Origin: an uncultured beta proteobacterium
Lineage (GTDB): Bacteria; Pseudomonadota; Gammaproteobacteria; Burkholderiales; Burkholderiaceae
Length of the DNA stretch: 64,000 nucleotides
Reading direction: 5' to 3'
NCBI GenBank assembly: GCA_903935355.1
Contig: CAIZRK010000019.1
Location: 119,569 to 183,568, forward strand
Shown here: positions 1 through 7,700 of the stretch, piece after piece
Layout of the letters: each line of letters begins with the position of its first letter
Numbering within the stretch: the first letter of the stretch is position 1
Made by a program: the position numbers and the translations under genes
The notes under the pieces: generated by a model
Seen by the model: only the letters and a program-made list of their open reading frames with translations
Told to the model about the DNA's origin: nothing
The model's database searches: none

Positions 1-806
1 TTGAGCTATCTGATGCTTCTGCAGAACGCTCTGCTGGTGGTTGCGCAGTTCAACTGAATAAAGAGCCGATTATTGAATACATGCGTTCTAACATCACCTT
101 AATGAAGTGGATGATTGCTAATGGCTACGAAGATAAACGTACCTTAGGTCGCCGCATTAAAGCCATGGAAGCTTGGATTGCTAAGCCAGAATTGCTAACC
201 GCTGATACCAATGCAGATTACGCTGAGATTATTGAAATCGACATGAGCGATATCAAAGAGCCAATCTTGGCCTGCCCTAACGACCCAGATGATGTGAAGT
301 TCCTCTCTGAAGTTGCTGGTGAGAAGATTGATGAAGTATTTATCGGCTCTTGCATGACTAATATCGGCCACTTCCGCGCTGCTGGTAAGGTGCTTGAGGG
401 TAAAACTGACATTCCAACTCGCTTATGGATCGCGCCTCCTACTAAGATGGATGCCATGGTTCTCACTGAAGAGGGCTACTACGGCATCCTTGGTCGTACC
501 GGTGCTCGTATGGAGACGCCAGGTTGCTCTTTGTGTATGGGTAACCAAGCGTCGATGCGCAAGGGGGCTACTGCGGTATCCACTTCTACGCGTAACTTCC
601 CGAATCGTTTAGGTATTGATACTCGTGTGTATCTTGCTTCTGCTGAGCTTTCTGCAGTAGCAGCGCTCTTGGGTCGTATCCCGACGATGCAAGAGTACCT
701 TGATCAGTTGAGCACCTTAAATGCTAATGCAAAAGAGGTCTATCGCTATATGAACTTTGACAAGATCAAAGCATTTAGTGATGTGGCTGATACTGTTACT
801 GTTTAA
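1..806 (+). CDS. acnB: Aconitate hydratase B, C-terminal part (5' end outside window)
   Basis: AcnB interconverts citrate and isocitrate in the TCA cycle and uses a [4Fe-4S] cluster. The reading frame is already open at base 3 ([14 protein letters not shown]...) and runs to the TAA at 804-806, so only about 267 C-terminal residues are present. They contain the cluster-binding cysteines in [10 protein letters not shown] and CSLCMGN and the conserved stretch [13 protein letters not shown], all typical of the bacterial AcnB type rather than AcnA. An internal ATG at 81 is not the start. A strong hairpin terminator follows at 842-869. The identification is secure; nothing can be said about the missing N-terminus. 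Confidence 0.97.
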   Translation, partial: ELSDASAERSAGGCAVQLNKEPIIEYMRSNITLMKWMIANGYEDKRTLGRRIKAMEAWIAKPELLTADTNADYAEIIEIDMSDIKEPILACPNDPDDVKFLSEVAGEKIDEVFIGSCMTNIGHFRAAGKVLEGKTDIPTRLWIAPPTKMDAMVLTEEGYYGILGRTGARMETPGCSLCMGNQASMRKGATAVSTSTRNFPNRLGIDTRVYLASAELSAVAALLGRIPTMQEYLDQLSTLNANAKEVYRYMNFDKIKAFSDVADTVTV

Positions 807-841
807 TCCTCACTATTTCCCAATGGGGGAGATAGCAATAG

Positions 842-869
842 AAAAGGCGATCATCTGGTCGCCTTTTTT
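842..869. terminator. Rho-independent terminator after acnB, usable in both directions
   Basis: A 9-bp stem (AAAAGGCGA / TCGCCTTTT) with an 8-base loop is followed by further T residues on the plus strand. Read from the minus strand it also ends in a T-rich stretch, so it can stop both acnB transcription and readthrough from the minus-strand operon ending at 1056. Confidence 0.85.
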
Positions 870-998
870 GATGCACACGAAGAATGTAATTGCTTATCAA
901 TTTTTATAACAGCGAAATTAAACTGTAGTATCCCCCCGTTAAGCCGACACTCCTAAAGGGTTGTTAGTGCAATGTGATTAAATCCACATTTTCTTCTG

Positions 999-1055
999 TT
1001 AATAGGCGATCTCATGCTTATGGTCAGCCGCCCAAGCATTAGTTGCCCCATCAAT
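999..1055 (-). pseudogene. Relic of a spermidine-synthase-like methyltransferase C-terminus
   Basis: Directly after the stop codon of the MFS gene, and in the same frame, the minus strand reads IDGATNAWAADHKHEIAY followed by a stop. The motif ATN-x-WAAD also occurs near the C-terminus of the intact methyltransferase at 6933-7694 (ATNSWAAD). The DNA differs, mainly at third codon positions across the shared motif, so this is a diverged homologue and not a recent duplication. I infer a leftover of an older allele, displaced when the block 1056-6936 arrived. The match is short (seven of eight residues in the core), so chance is not excluded. Confidence 0.5.
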
Positions 1056-3512
1056 TTAACGCTTTCGATTCATAACAGCAAAACCGAGTGAAGTTATAAG
1101 ATATCCAGCCGCAATAGTGCCTACTCCTAGGACTGCGCCAAGAGAGATAGCGACACCAAAAAGAGCTGGCCCAGTCAATTGACCAATCTTTTTCATTGCG
1201 CTGTAAAAACTCAGTGCCTTACCATGGCCAAGGTTCTCAGAGCTTGGAAGCGAAATGAAGTAACTATTTTGAGAAACGAGGCCAATAGAATCAGAGATTC
1301 CTAAAATCAAAATAGCTATTAAAGCCCCTAAAAAGGTGGGTAGAGAGCAAAAGACTACGAGTGCTAATGTCCCTAGAAAGCAAGAGACAAGAATAATCAC
1401 TTTCTCAGGCACAGTGCCAATCAGTTTTTTCATGAGAAAAGGACCAACAAAAATGATGCATATCCCATAGAGTAAAAATCCTCTACCGATATCGCCTTGA
1501 GTGATATTGATCGAATTAGAAAATACTGGGAAAAAATAAGTGAGGAAAGACGAAGTCACTGCGGTTGGAATAGTAATTAACAAAAAGAAAATTAAAGTTT
1601 CTCTATCCATGAAGAAACGACGAACAGCACTCTTTTTGAACTCGCCCCCTGTAATTACTGGCCTAGAGTTGACTGTCAAGAGGAAGGTGAACGGAATAGC
1701 TATAAACACCAAGCACGATGACAAAATTAAAACTGGAGAGAACCCAAGTCGTTGTGCTAGCAGTGCACCCAAAACAGCGCCACAGTTTTGGCCTGCGAAA
1801 ATACCAGCATTTAGAATAGAAAATCCATGTGTTCTTTGGTGAGGAGTTTGACCAGTAGCCACAAATCCCCGTAGCCCCATCCAAGCTGCTCCATACCCAA
1901 CACCCACGATTGCGCGAATGAAAATAAACTCGACTGGACTTTGAACCAAACCTGATGCCAATGTTGCTAAGGCTAATATCACAAATCCGCCAATGAATAT
2001 GGATCTCCAGCCATATTTATCAATTGCATGACCAACTAGTAATGATGCTACAAAGGCCCCAAACATCTCCGAGGCGATTGGTAGGGCAATAATAAAACTA
2101 GGAGAAAGTCCCCAGAGAGGCGCATAAATCTCTTTCATTAGCAAGGGTATGAAAGAGATCGACGTGTAACTACATAAGAGCAGTAAAAATCCAAGTACTC
2201 TTACACAATTTTCATTTTGGCCTTTAACTGCTACTGAATTTAACGGCGCTGTCTGTAGTGACAAATTTTTATAGGATTTTTGAATATAGCCTGTCAACAA
2301 AATAATGATGAAGACTAAGGTTTCAACCAAAAAGAAAATTGATACCACGAACATCGTTAAGGCATCTAAACTAAGGTCGATTAATTTTTGATAGATGTTT
2401 GATTTGGAGACAGCCACAGATAAGATGGCAGATTCTCCTTGCGCGTCTTGACCAAGGCGTCTTGTAACTTCTGGAAATCCAATGTCTATAAATGACTCTA
2501 ATTGGTTTTCTTCAGGCTTATTCTGGCTTGCTTTTAACGGTAAGTCTTTTGAAGCCTCCTGAGAAGCTTGTATAGATGAAGAAAATAGTAACTTATTATC
2601 GCTATTCCTTAGCTTAACATGATCTATCTCCTTTACAGGTGCCACCAGATTACTTAACCAATCGTCGACACCATCCAATTCTTGGTAGGAAAAACCAAGA
2701 CGTACAACATGAGCAATTCTATTGCTAATAATATCTGCGGCTATATTTAGATTATTTTCAACAACTTTGAAATAAGCATCCCGAAATGAGACTACATTTA
2801 TTGCTCCAAAAGAAGCCTGGGCTACTCCTAATACAAGGGTCAAAGCAATAGTCAGACCCCGTTTTTTAAGTTGATACTGGGCATCTAAAAGCTTAAGACG
2901 ATATACAAGAAAAACTACCGCAAAGATAGCGATGATCGAAATTAACCCCATTATTTTAATGGTGTCATAAATATACGCAGACATTTGCGATAAGACACTC
3001 TCCTCGCTAAATACGATATCTATTGAGGCTATCCAATTTCCCGCTGAATCTCGCAGAGGTATTAATGCGTGATAGCGATGATCTACTAGCAACCAAGCGT
3101 TTGCTTTTTCTTTCTTTCTACTTGAGAAATCAAACTTAGACAATAGCTTTTCCGAAAGTATCTCAGACTCATTAGGTCCAGATAAGTCGTACAAGGCTTT
3201 GCCATTAGGCAATACGATATAGACATTTTCTACGGCAAGAGATTGATGTTTTATGCTAGATAATATTTCATTGATGCCTGCAAAATTATTCAATGGCTTG
3301 TGATACTTAATTGAATACTCAATTGTGCGACGGGCCTCACTACCTGCAACACCGTAAGAAGAAACTAGAGAGTCAATATAGCCCTTCTGAAATGAGCCTA
3401 TATTCAGAAAACCAGTGATAAGCAAAACAAATACCACCAAAATAGAGGCTAAGATTGCAACATAACGCCGCGTTCGCTGAAGATAAAGTGCTTGAGGGGC
3501 GTTATTCTGCAT
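1056..3512 (-). CDS. MFS transporter fused to two N-terminal extracytoplasmic sensor-like modules
   Basis: The protein is about 818 residues, roughly twice a normal MFS permease. The first half has two similar units: a membrane segment (about 17-39), an extracytoplasmic region (40-185) and a second segment (186-206), then a segment near 220-245, another extracytoplasmic region (246-385) and a segment near 386-412. These regions look like Cache/CHASE-type sensors, but I see no diagnostic motif. From about 430 to the end there are twelve hydrophobic segments with the MFS motif-A-like GHAIDKYGWR. The start chosen is ATG at 3512, which shares one base with the stop of the upstream binding protein (TGATG), implying translational coupling; a GTG lies one codon earlier. 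Substrate unknown. I infer ligand-gated transport or a transceptor. Confidence 0.8.
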   Translation of the reverse strand: MQNNAPQALYLQRTRRYVAILASILVVFVLLITGFLNIGSFQKGYIDSLVSSYGVAGSEARRTIEYSIKYHKPLNNFAGINEILSSIKHQSLAVENVYIVLPNGKALYDLSGPNESEILSEKLLSKFDFSSRKKEKANAWLLVDHRYHALIPLRDSAGNWIASIDIVFSEESVLSQMSAYIYDTIKIMGLISIIAIFAVVFLVYRLKLLDAQYQLKKRGLTIALTLVLGVAQASFGAINVVSFRDAYFKVVENNLNIAADIISNRIAHVVRLGFSYQELDGVDDWLSNLVAPVKEIDHVKLRNSDNKLLFSSSIQASQEASKDLPLKASQNKPEENQLESFIDIGFPEVTRRLGQDAQGESAILSVAVSKSNIYQKLIDLSLDALTMFVVSIFFLVETLVFIIILLTGYIQKSYKNLSLQTAPLNSVAVKGQNENCVRVLGFLLLLCSYTSISFIPLLMKEIYAPLWGLSPSFIIALPIASEMFGAFVASLLVGHAIDKYGWRSIFIGGFVILALATLASGLVQSPVEFIFIRAIVGVGYGAAWMGLRGFVATGQTPHQRTHGFSILNAGIFAGQNCGAVLGALLAQRLGFSPVLILSSCLVFIAIPFTFLLTVNSRPVITGGEFKKSAVRRFFMDRETLIFFLLITIPTAVTSSFLTYFFPVFSNSINITQGDIGRGFLLYGICIIFVGPFLMKKLIGTVPEKVIILVSCFLGTLALVVFCSLPTFLGALIAILILGISDSIGLVSQNSYFISLPSSENLGHGKALSFYSAMKKIGQLTGPALFGVAISLGAVLGVGTIAAGYLITSLGFAVMNRKR

Positions 3513-4720
3513 CACTTTGCCGCCTTAATGGTTTGATCAGCCCCTAGCAACAATTCAAATCGTGGACGAAATCCAATTTCTTTGGCAATATCAAGATTAA
3601 TAATGATATTAGGGCTATTTTCATAAATTTGTGAGATTTTACTTGGCGATTCACCCTTCAGTATTCGCACCATAGCGCGTGCATTGAAGGCCCCAACACC
3701 AGAGAAATTTTGGCGTGCTAAGCTCATTAGCGCTCCACTAGAAACATCATTAGATTGCTGTGCGAAAACCGGAATCTTCCTTGAAACAAGAGGCTCTAGT
3801 TCATAAGCCAACTGGGTTGGATCATTGCCAATAAATAAACCCAAATAAACAGCATCAACTTGTGGCGCCAAACGAGTAAATGCCGCCCTAAGATCTTCTG
3901 CAAATTGTTTTTTGTTTGCACTATATTTTGGAGGTTGTTGAATATTTTCGAAAACTACCTCGAATTGACGACTTTTTGCTACATTTAAAACATCATCAAT
4001 GGCTGCAAAACTTCTACCAGCCGTGTCATCATCGTAAACAACACCCAATTTTTTAAATTTGAAAATATCATAAAAGATATCCATTTGCCGCTTGTAGCGA
4101 TATGGATCCATATGCGCCCAAACTTGATCAACTCCAGAAAACTCTGCCCCCTTCACGATCCCCGCCTCCATTGCATTGCTAGTGGACATCGACACAATAG
4201 GAATAGTTATTTCATAAGGCAATATTTTTTCAGCTGCAACGGTACCCATTGCCAGCACCAAATCAACTCCATTAGCCTGAGATAGTCTTTGCGCAATCTG
4301 TTGTGCACGAGCATCTACTTTATCGACCTTTAGCTTGTCAAAGGTATAAAAACCATTTTCAAGAAATTGCAGATAAGGCTCATCTTTTTTCTGAGCCATC
4401 CACGCCCAAATAATCTGGGCATCAACCTGGCCCTTAACGTAAGGAAGGCCTTCAATTGATTTGATCCAGCCCATCTTATGAAGGGCAATCACCATATTGG
4501 CTAAGGTAGCTGCATAGTTGGCAAATGGTCTAGCTTCGATATAGGCAATGCGCCAAGGAGCACCTTGATGAGTAACTGGGGCTAATGAAAGTGTGGGGTT
4601 ATTTGTTTGTGCTAATACTGCTGATGAGAAAGTACCCATCATCATGCTAAACATGAAAACTAGTGTTAAGACAATCTTTTTCAAGAGGCTTTTAAAATAA
4701 ATGGTGATTAGTTTTTGCAT
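3512..4720 (-). CDS. ABC-type substrate-binding protein (TrpX/ABC_sub_bind family), orphan
   Basis: A 402-residue periplasmic binding protein. The N-terminus has a lysine-rich region, a hydrophobic core (IVLTLVFMFSMMMGTF) and a likely signal peptidase site after VLA near residue 37. The body has the two-lobe pattern of the family with GMGTVAAEKILP-type segments, PIVSMS, GVVYDDD and PVFAQQSNDVSSGALMS. An AGG-TAGG ribosome-binding sequence precedes ATG 4720. It overlaps the acyltransferase gene by 29 bp and is coupled to the MFS gene. No ABC permease or ATPase is nearby, so it may feed a ligand to the MFS sensor modules instead of an ABC importer; that is inference. Ligand unknown. Confidence 0.8.
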   Translation of the reverse strand: MQKLITIYFKSLLKKIVLTLVFMFSMMMGTFSSAVLAQTNNPTLSLAPVTHQGAPWRIAYIEARPFANYAATLANMVIALHKMGWIKSIEGLPYVKGQVDAQIIWAWMAQKKDEPYLQFLENGFYTFDKLKVDKVDARAQQIAQRLSQANGVDLVLAMGTVAAEKILPYEITIPIVSMSTSNAMEAGIVKGAEFSGVDQVWAHMDPYRYKRQMDIFYDIFKFKKLGVVYDDDTAGRSFAAIDDVLNVAKSRQFEVVFENIQQPPKYSANKKQFAEDLRAAFTRLAPQVDAVYLGLFIGNDPTQLAYELEPLVSRKIPVFAQQSNDVSSGALMSLARQNFSGVGAFNARAMVRILKGESPSKISQIYENSPNIIINLDIAKEIGFRPRFELLLGADQTIKAAK

Positions 4721-5447
4721 ACCCTACCTGCGTAATACCATTATTTTTTTTCTGCTGAAATCCAACAATTGCTCCTTTATTCTTTAGGAGGCTCATTTGA
4801 GCATCAATATCATCACCGTCTATATATATCAGTGGTACATCTGGTTCAGAGGGAAAAAGAATAGGATCAGAAATATCTTGAAAGAAGATATACCGGTAGT
4901 ACGACTCATATTTTTTCTTAAGCTCTACTATGACCATATTAGCCTCGAATTTATCTTGCATACTTGCATAATTCATAGGGGCTACTGTCGAGAAGATATA
5001 GCGAAAGCATTTATTGTGCCTGGCCAATTCAATCGCATGGCGAGTCATGGTAATTTGTAGGCGATTACCCCTAAAATCCGGAAGTACGCATGCCCGCTCT
5101 AAATGTGCTACTTCAGATAATTGATCAGGTGCTTTCATGCCTATATCTATCCCCAAGTTCTCTGAATGCTCATGTGGATACCAAATGGACCTAAAACCCA
5201 CTAAACGCCCCTCAACTAAACAGCCAATAATCAAGCCTTTGCCATTTAAGGATTCATGAAAGATCTGACGGGAGCTTGGATAGTAAAAAGATAGCTCTTC
5301 AATGGTGCCTAACACCATTTCTTGAACTTTCAGTACGGCTTCAAGGTAATTTGGTCCCAAAATGGCGATTTCAAACTCTCTAGGTAGCCCATCAGATTGG
5401 CGAGTAATGCGGCCAGTTTCAAGAATAGTTAGCGAGCGAGAAATCAT
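4692..5447 (-). CDS. GNAT-fold N-acyltransferase
   Basis: A 251-residue protein with the GNAT core: a strand and substrate loop around GFRSIWYPHEHSENLG, then LERACVLPDFRGNRLQ as the acyl-CoA pyrophosphate-binding motif (RGNRLQ, near residue 125), then VAPMNYASMQDKF matching the late N-x-x-S motif. Length and layout resemble acyltransferases that modify amino acids or make small signals more than RimI-type enzymes, but the substrate cannot be told. First gene of a three-gene operon, overlapping the next gene by 29 bp. The start codon lies inside a perfect ATGGT-N3-ACCAT inverted repeat, so initiation could be directly blocked by a repressor. Confidence 0.75.
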   Translation of the reverse strand: MISRSLTILETGRITRQSDGLPREFEIAILGPNYLEAVLKVQEMVLGTIEELSFYYPSSRQIFHESLNGKGLIIGCLVEGRLVGFRSIWYPHEHSENLGIDIGMKAPDQLSEVAHLERACVLPDFRGNRLQITMTRHAIELARHNKCFRYIFSTVAPMNYASMQDKFEANMVIVELKKKYESYYRYIFFQDISDPILFPSEPDVPLIYIDGDDIDAQMSLLKNKGAIVGFQQKKNNGITQVGYAKTNHHLF

Positions 5448-5458
5448 GGTAAAACCAT
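5446..5458. promoter_or_regulatory. Operator-like inverted repeat over the acyltransferase start codon
   Basis: ATGGT-AAA-ACCAT is a perfect 5-bp inverted repeat with a 3-bp spacer, overlapping the start codon of the gene at 4692-5447. It fits the TGGT-N3-ACCA pattern of FadR-subfamily GntR operators. No regulator is encoded in this block, so the binding factor would act from elsewhere. Seen directly; function inferred. Confidence 0.45.
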
Positions 5459-5508
5459 TCAGTAATAGATATGTAGAATTTAGGACTTATCATCAACAAC
5501 ATAATTAA

Positions 5509-5527
5509 CATGGCAAACTTTACCATG
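5509..5527. promoter_or_regulatory. 19-bp near-perfect palindrome before the TAXI gene
   Basis: CATGGCAAA-C-TTTACCATG is palindromic with a single mismatch. The half-site CATGGTAAA recurs at 5445-5453 next to the opposing gene start, giving three related half-sites in the 97-bp divergent region. The palindrome ends at the GAGGA ribosome-binding sequence of the plus-strand gene starting at 5545. Likely operator controlling both directions. Confidence 0.45.
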
Positions 5528-5544
5528 AGGAATAGAAAATCAAG

Positions 5545-6936
5545 ATGTCTAAAATAAATAGGCCCAATAATCGCGAGAGCCCTTATATAGAAAACCAGTT
5601 TGTAGTTACCGTCATTGATGAAGCACGTGCGATTTGGTTATTTATGAGGCATCAATGGTATTACGCGCTTGCAGTCATTTTAGCTATTGCCGTACTCATT
5701 TTCTATTTTGAGCCACTTCCCCCTAGTCACATCCGACTATCTAAAGGTCAGCCAAATTCCAGCCTAGAAGTGGAGGCAAAGTATTTTAAGCAAGCGCTTG
5801 AAGAAAATGGCATTAAAACAGAGTTAATTGAATCTAAAGGGACGCTCGATAGCCTTAAGTTATTAGAGGATAAAAAAGTGGACATAGCGCTCTCTCAATC
5901 AGGCCTGCCAATTAAAAGAAGTTCAGATATTGTTTCTTTAGGAAGCTTGGGGTATCAAGCATTGTGGTTTTTTTATGTAGGACCGCAATTTCAAGGAGAC
6001 GATATTTCTAGAAGCTTTGAAAATAAAAAGATTTATATAAATCGTCCAGGTAGCGGTACTAACTTCATGGTAGAAAAACTACTCAAAATCTATCAAAAGC
6101 AGCGCACTATTACATTCCAAAAAATTGATGATCTGAGCCCTCAACAAGCTGTTGAAGCACTAAAAATAGGAAAAATTGACGGCATGTTTTTACTCGCTGG
6201 CTATGATTCACTTAATGTTCAATCCTTACTTGCCGATCCCAAAGTCCAGATACTTAATTTTCCTGTTGCCCAAGCTTTATCTTTAGAAATCAAAGGGGTT
6301 GATATTGTGACTTTACCCAAAGGGGTTTTCTCACTATCACCACCCCGCCCCACTCAAGATATCAAAATGGTGGCGGTGGCAACAACACTTTTTGCTAAAA
6401 AAAATCTGCACCCAGAAATTCAATATTTATTATTAGAATCGGCTAAAGAACGTTACTATCAGGACCAAAATGTTTTTGATCGGCCCGGTGGTTTTCCAGA
6501 ATTCACTGAAAGAGGAGTGCCTCGCAGCCAGATTGCTGAAAAATTCTATGAAAGAGGCCCTCCTTTACTAGCATCTAATTTACCCCATTGGCTTGCAAGC
6601 TTTATTGAATATGCATGGTTTAGTTTATTAGCCTTATTTGCTATTGTTTACCCTTTGATGCAATTTCGCCCCTCTTACAGAAAATATATTTATACCCTGT
6701 ATACCGAAAGACTCTATACAAAAATTTTCGATTTAACTTCTGATGTTGAAGCAGCTGATTCTTTAGATGAAATCAATGAATGCATTAGAAAAACAGATGC
6801 TCTATACAAAAAAGTATTAGATCTATGGGTTCCAAAAGGGTGTAAAGATGCCTATGGAAGCTTAATTAACGCAATGGCTATTCTGATTGCGCAGGGTAAA
6901 GAAAGGCAACAAATCCTCTTAACACCTAAAAATTAA
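5545..6936 (+). CDS. Membrane-anchored TAXI-family (TRAP-type) solute-binding protein
   Basis: A 463-residue protein. It starts with a short cytoplasmic region and one membrane segment (about 40-57, YYALAVILAIAVLIFYF) instead of a cleavable signal, followed by a TAXI-type binding domain (about 60-330) with IRLSKGQPNSS, the INRPGSGTNF motif typical of this family, and a second membrane segment near 353-372 with a cytoplasmic tail of about 90 residues. TAXI proteins normally serve TRAP permeases, but no TRAP permease subunit is visible here. It is divergent from the acyltransferase operon and overlaps the opposing methyltransferase gene by 4 bp at the 3' end. It probably senses or captures a small acidic ligand; ligand unknown. 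Its DNA looks AT-rich (two sampled 60-base lines gave 30 and 35% GC). Confidence 0.75.
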   Translation: MSKINRPNNRESPYIENQFVVTVIDEARAIWLFMRHQWYYALAVILAIAVLIFYFEPLPPSHIRLSKGQPNSSLEVEAKYFKQALEENGIKTELIESKGTLDSLKLLEDKKVDIALSQSGLPIKRSSDIVSLGSLGYQALWFFYVGPQFQGDDISRSFENKKIYINRPGSGTNFMVEKLLKIYQKQRTITFQKIDDLSPQQAVEALKIGKIDGMFLLAGYDSLNVQSLLADPKVQILNFPVAQALSLEIKGVDIVTLPKGVFSLSPPRPTQDIKMVAVATTLFAKKNLHPEIQYLLLESAKERYYQDQNVFDRPGGFPEFTERGVPRSQIAEKFYERGPPLLASNLPHWLASFIEYAWFSLLALFAIVYPLMQFRPSYRKYIYTLYTERLYTKIFDLTSDVEAADSLDEINECIRKTDALYKKVLDLWVPKGCKDAYGSLINAMAILIAQGKERQQILLTPKN

Positions 6937-7694
6937 ATAGCTAGTTTTGTTTCTTGCCTAGCATTTTCACGATTTAAATCTGCTGCCCAGCTGTTGGTTG
7001 CTAAGCCGGTCTTTTCCAGAATTACTTTTGCTCGCTTGGAAACTTCCCTCCACTGAACTTCTAGCTTTGGGCCTTTGAAAGCAATTGCCACTACATTGCA
7101 ATCATGTGATTCAGAAAAAAGTAGCACTCTATTCTTAAAGGCCTCACAAATATTATTGAGATTGACCTCAAAACTCTTGTGACGAGAAAACAGGTTTACT
7201 GTCAGGATGCCAGGTGATTTTAGGATGTTATAGCATCCCCTGTAGAAATCTAAAGAGCTTGCAGATGGGCCATCGCAAATTGCGTCATAAAGATCAACTT
7301 GGATAGCATCAAAATGATTCTGATGCTTAGCACTCTTGACAAAAGTTTTGGCATCAGTCTGGATCGTTTCTAGGCGGCGATCATCATCAGGCATAAAAAA
7401 CATGCTTCTAGCAGACACAATCACTGCAGGGTTTAATTCAATCACTGTGTTCTTGACTGCCGGACAATACCGATGTGTAAATTTGGTTAAAGCGCCAGTT
7501 CCTAAGCCCAGTTGCGCAACCCGCATTCCAGGAGTTGTTTCTAAAAAGAGGAGCCAAGCCATCATTTGCTGGTTGTACTCTAGGTAGATCTCATCTGGAT
7601 CGCGCATACGCATCGCCCCTTGTATGAGTTCGCTACCAAAATGCAAATACCGCACACCACCACTTTCAGAAAACGTGACTGACTCCATCAACAT
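6933..7694 (-). CDS. Spermidine-synthase-like SAM-dependent methyltransferase-fold protein
   Basis: A 253-residue class I methyltransferase-fold protein of the spermidine synthase superfamily. Visible motifs are AQLGLGTGALTKF (motif I, cofactor site, about residues 60-72), VIELNPAV (acidic end of strand 2), the DAIQVDLYD segment (post-I/active-site loop) and a late FKGPKLE. The spermidine synthase DDG-type signature is not clearly kept, so the enzyme activity is uncertain. It starts 6 bp after the purL stop and is probably co-transcribed with it. Its C-terminal ATNSWAAD motif is echoed by the relic at 999-1055. Confidence 0.75.
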   Translation of the reverse strand: MLMESVTFSESGGVRYLHFGSELIQGAMRMRDPDEIYLEYNQQMMAWLLFLETTPGMRVAQLGLGTGALTKFTHRYCPAVKNTVIELNPAVIVSARSMFFMPDDDRRLETIQTDAKTFVKSAKHQNHFDAIQVDLYDAICDGPSASSLDFYRGCYNILKSPGILTVNLFSRHKSFEVNLNNICEAFKNRVLLFSESHDCNVVAIAFKGPKLEVQWREVSKRAKVILEKTGLATNSWAADLNRENARQETKLAI

Positions 7695-7700
7695 AATTGC

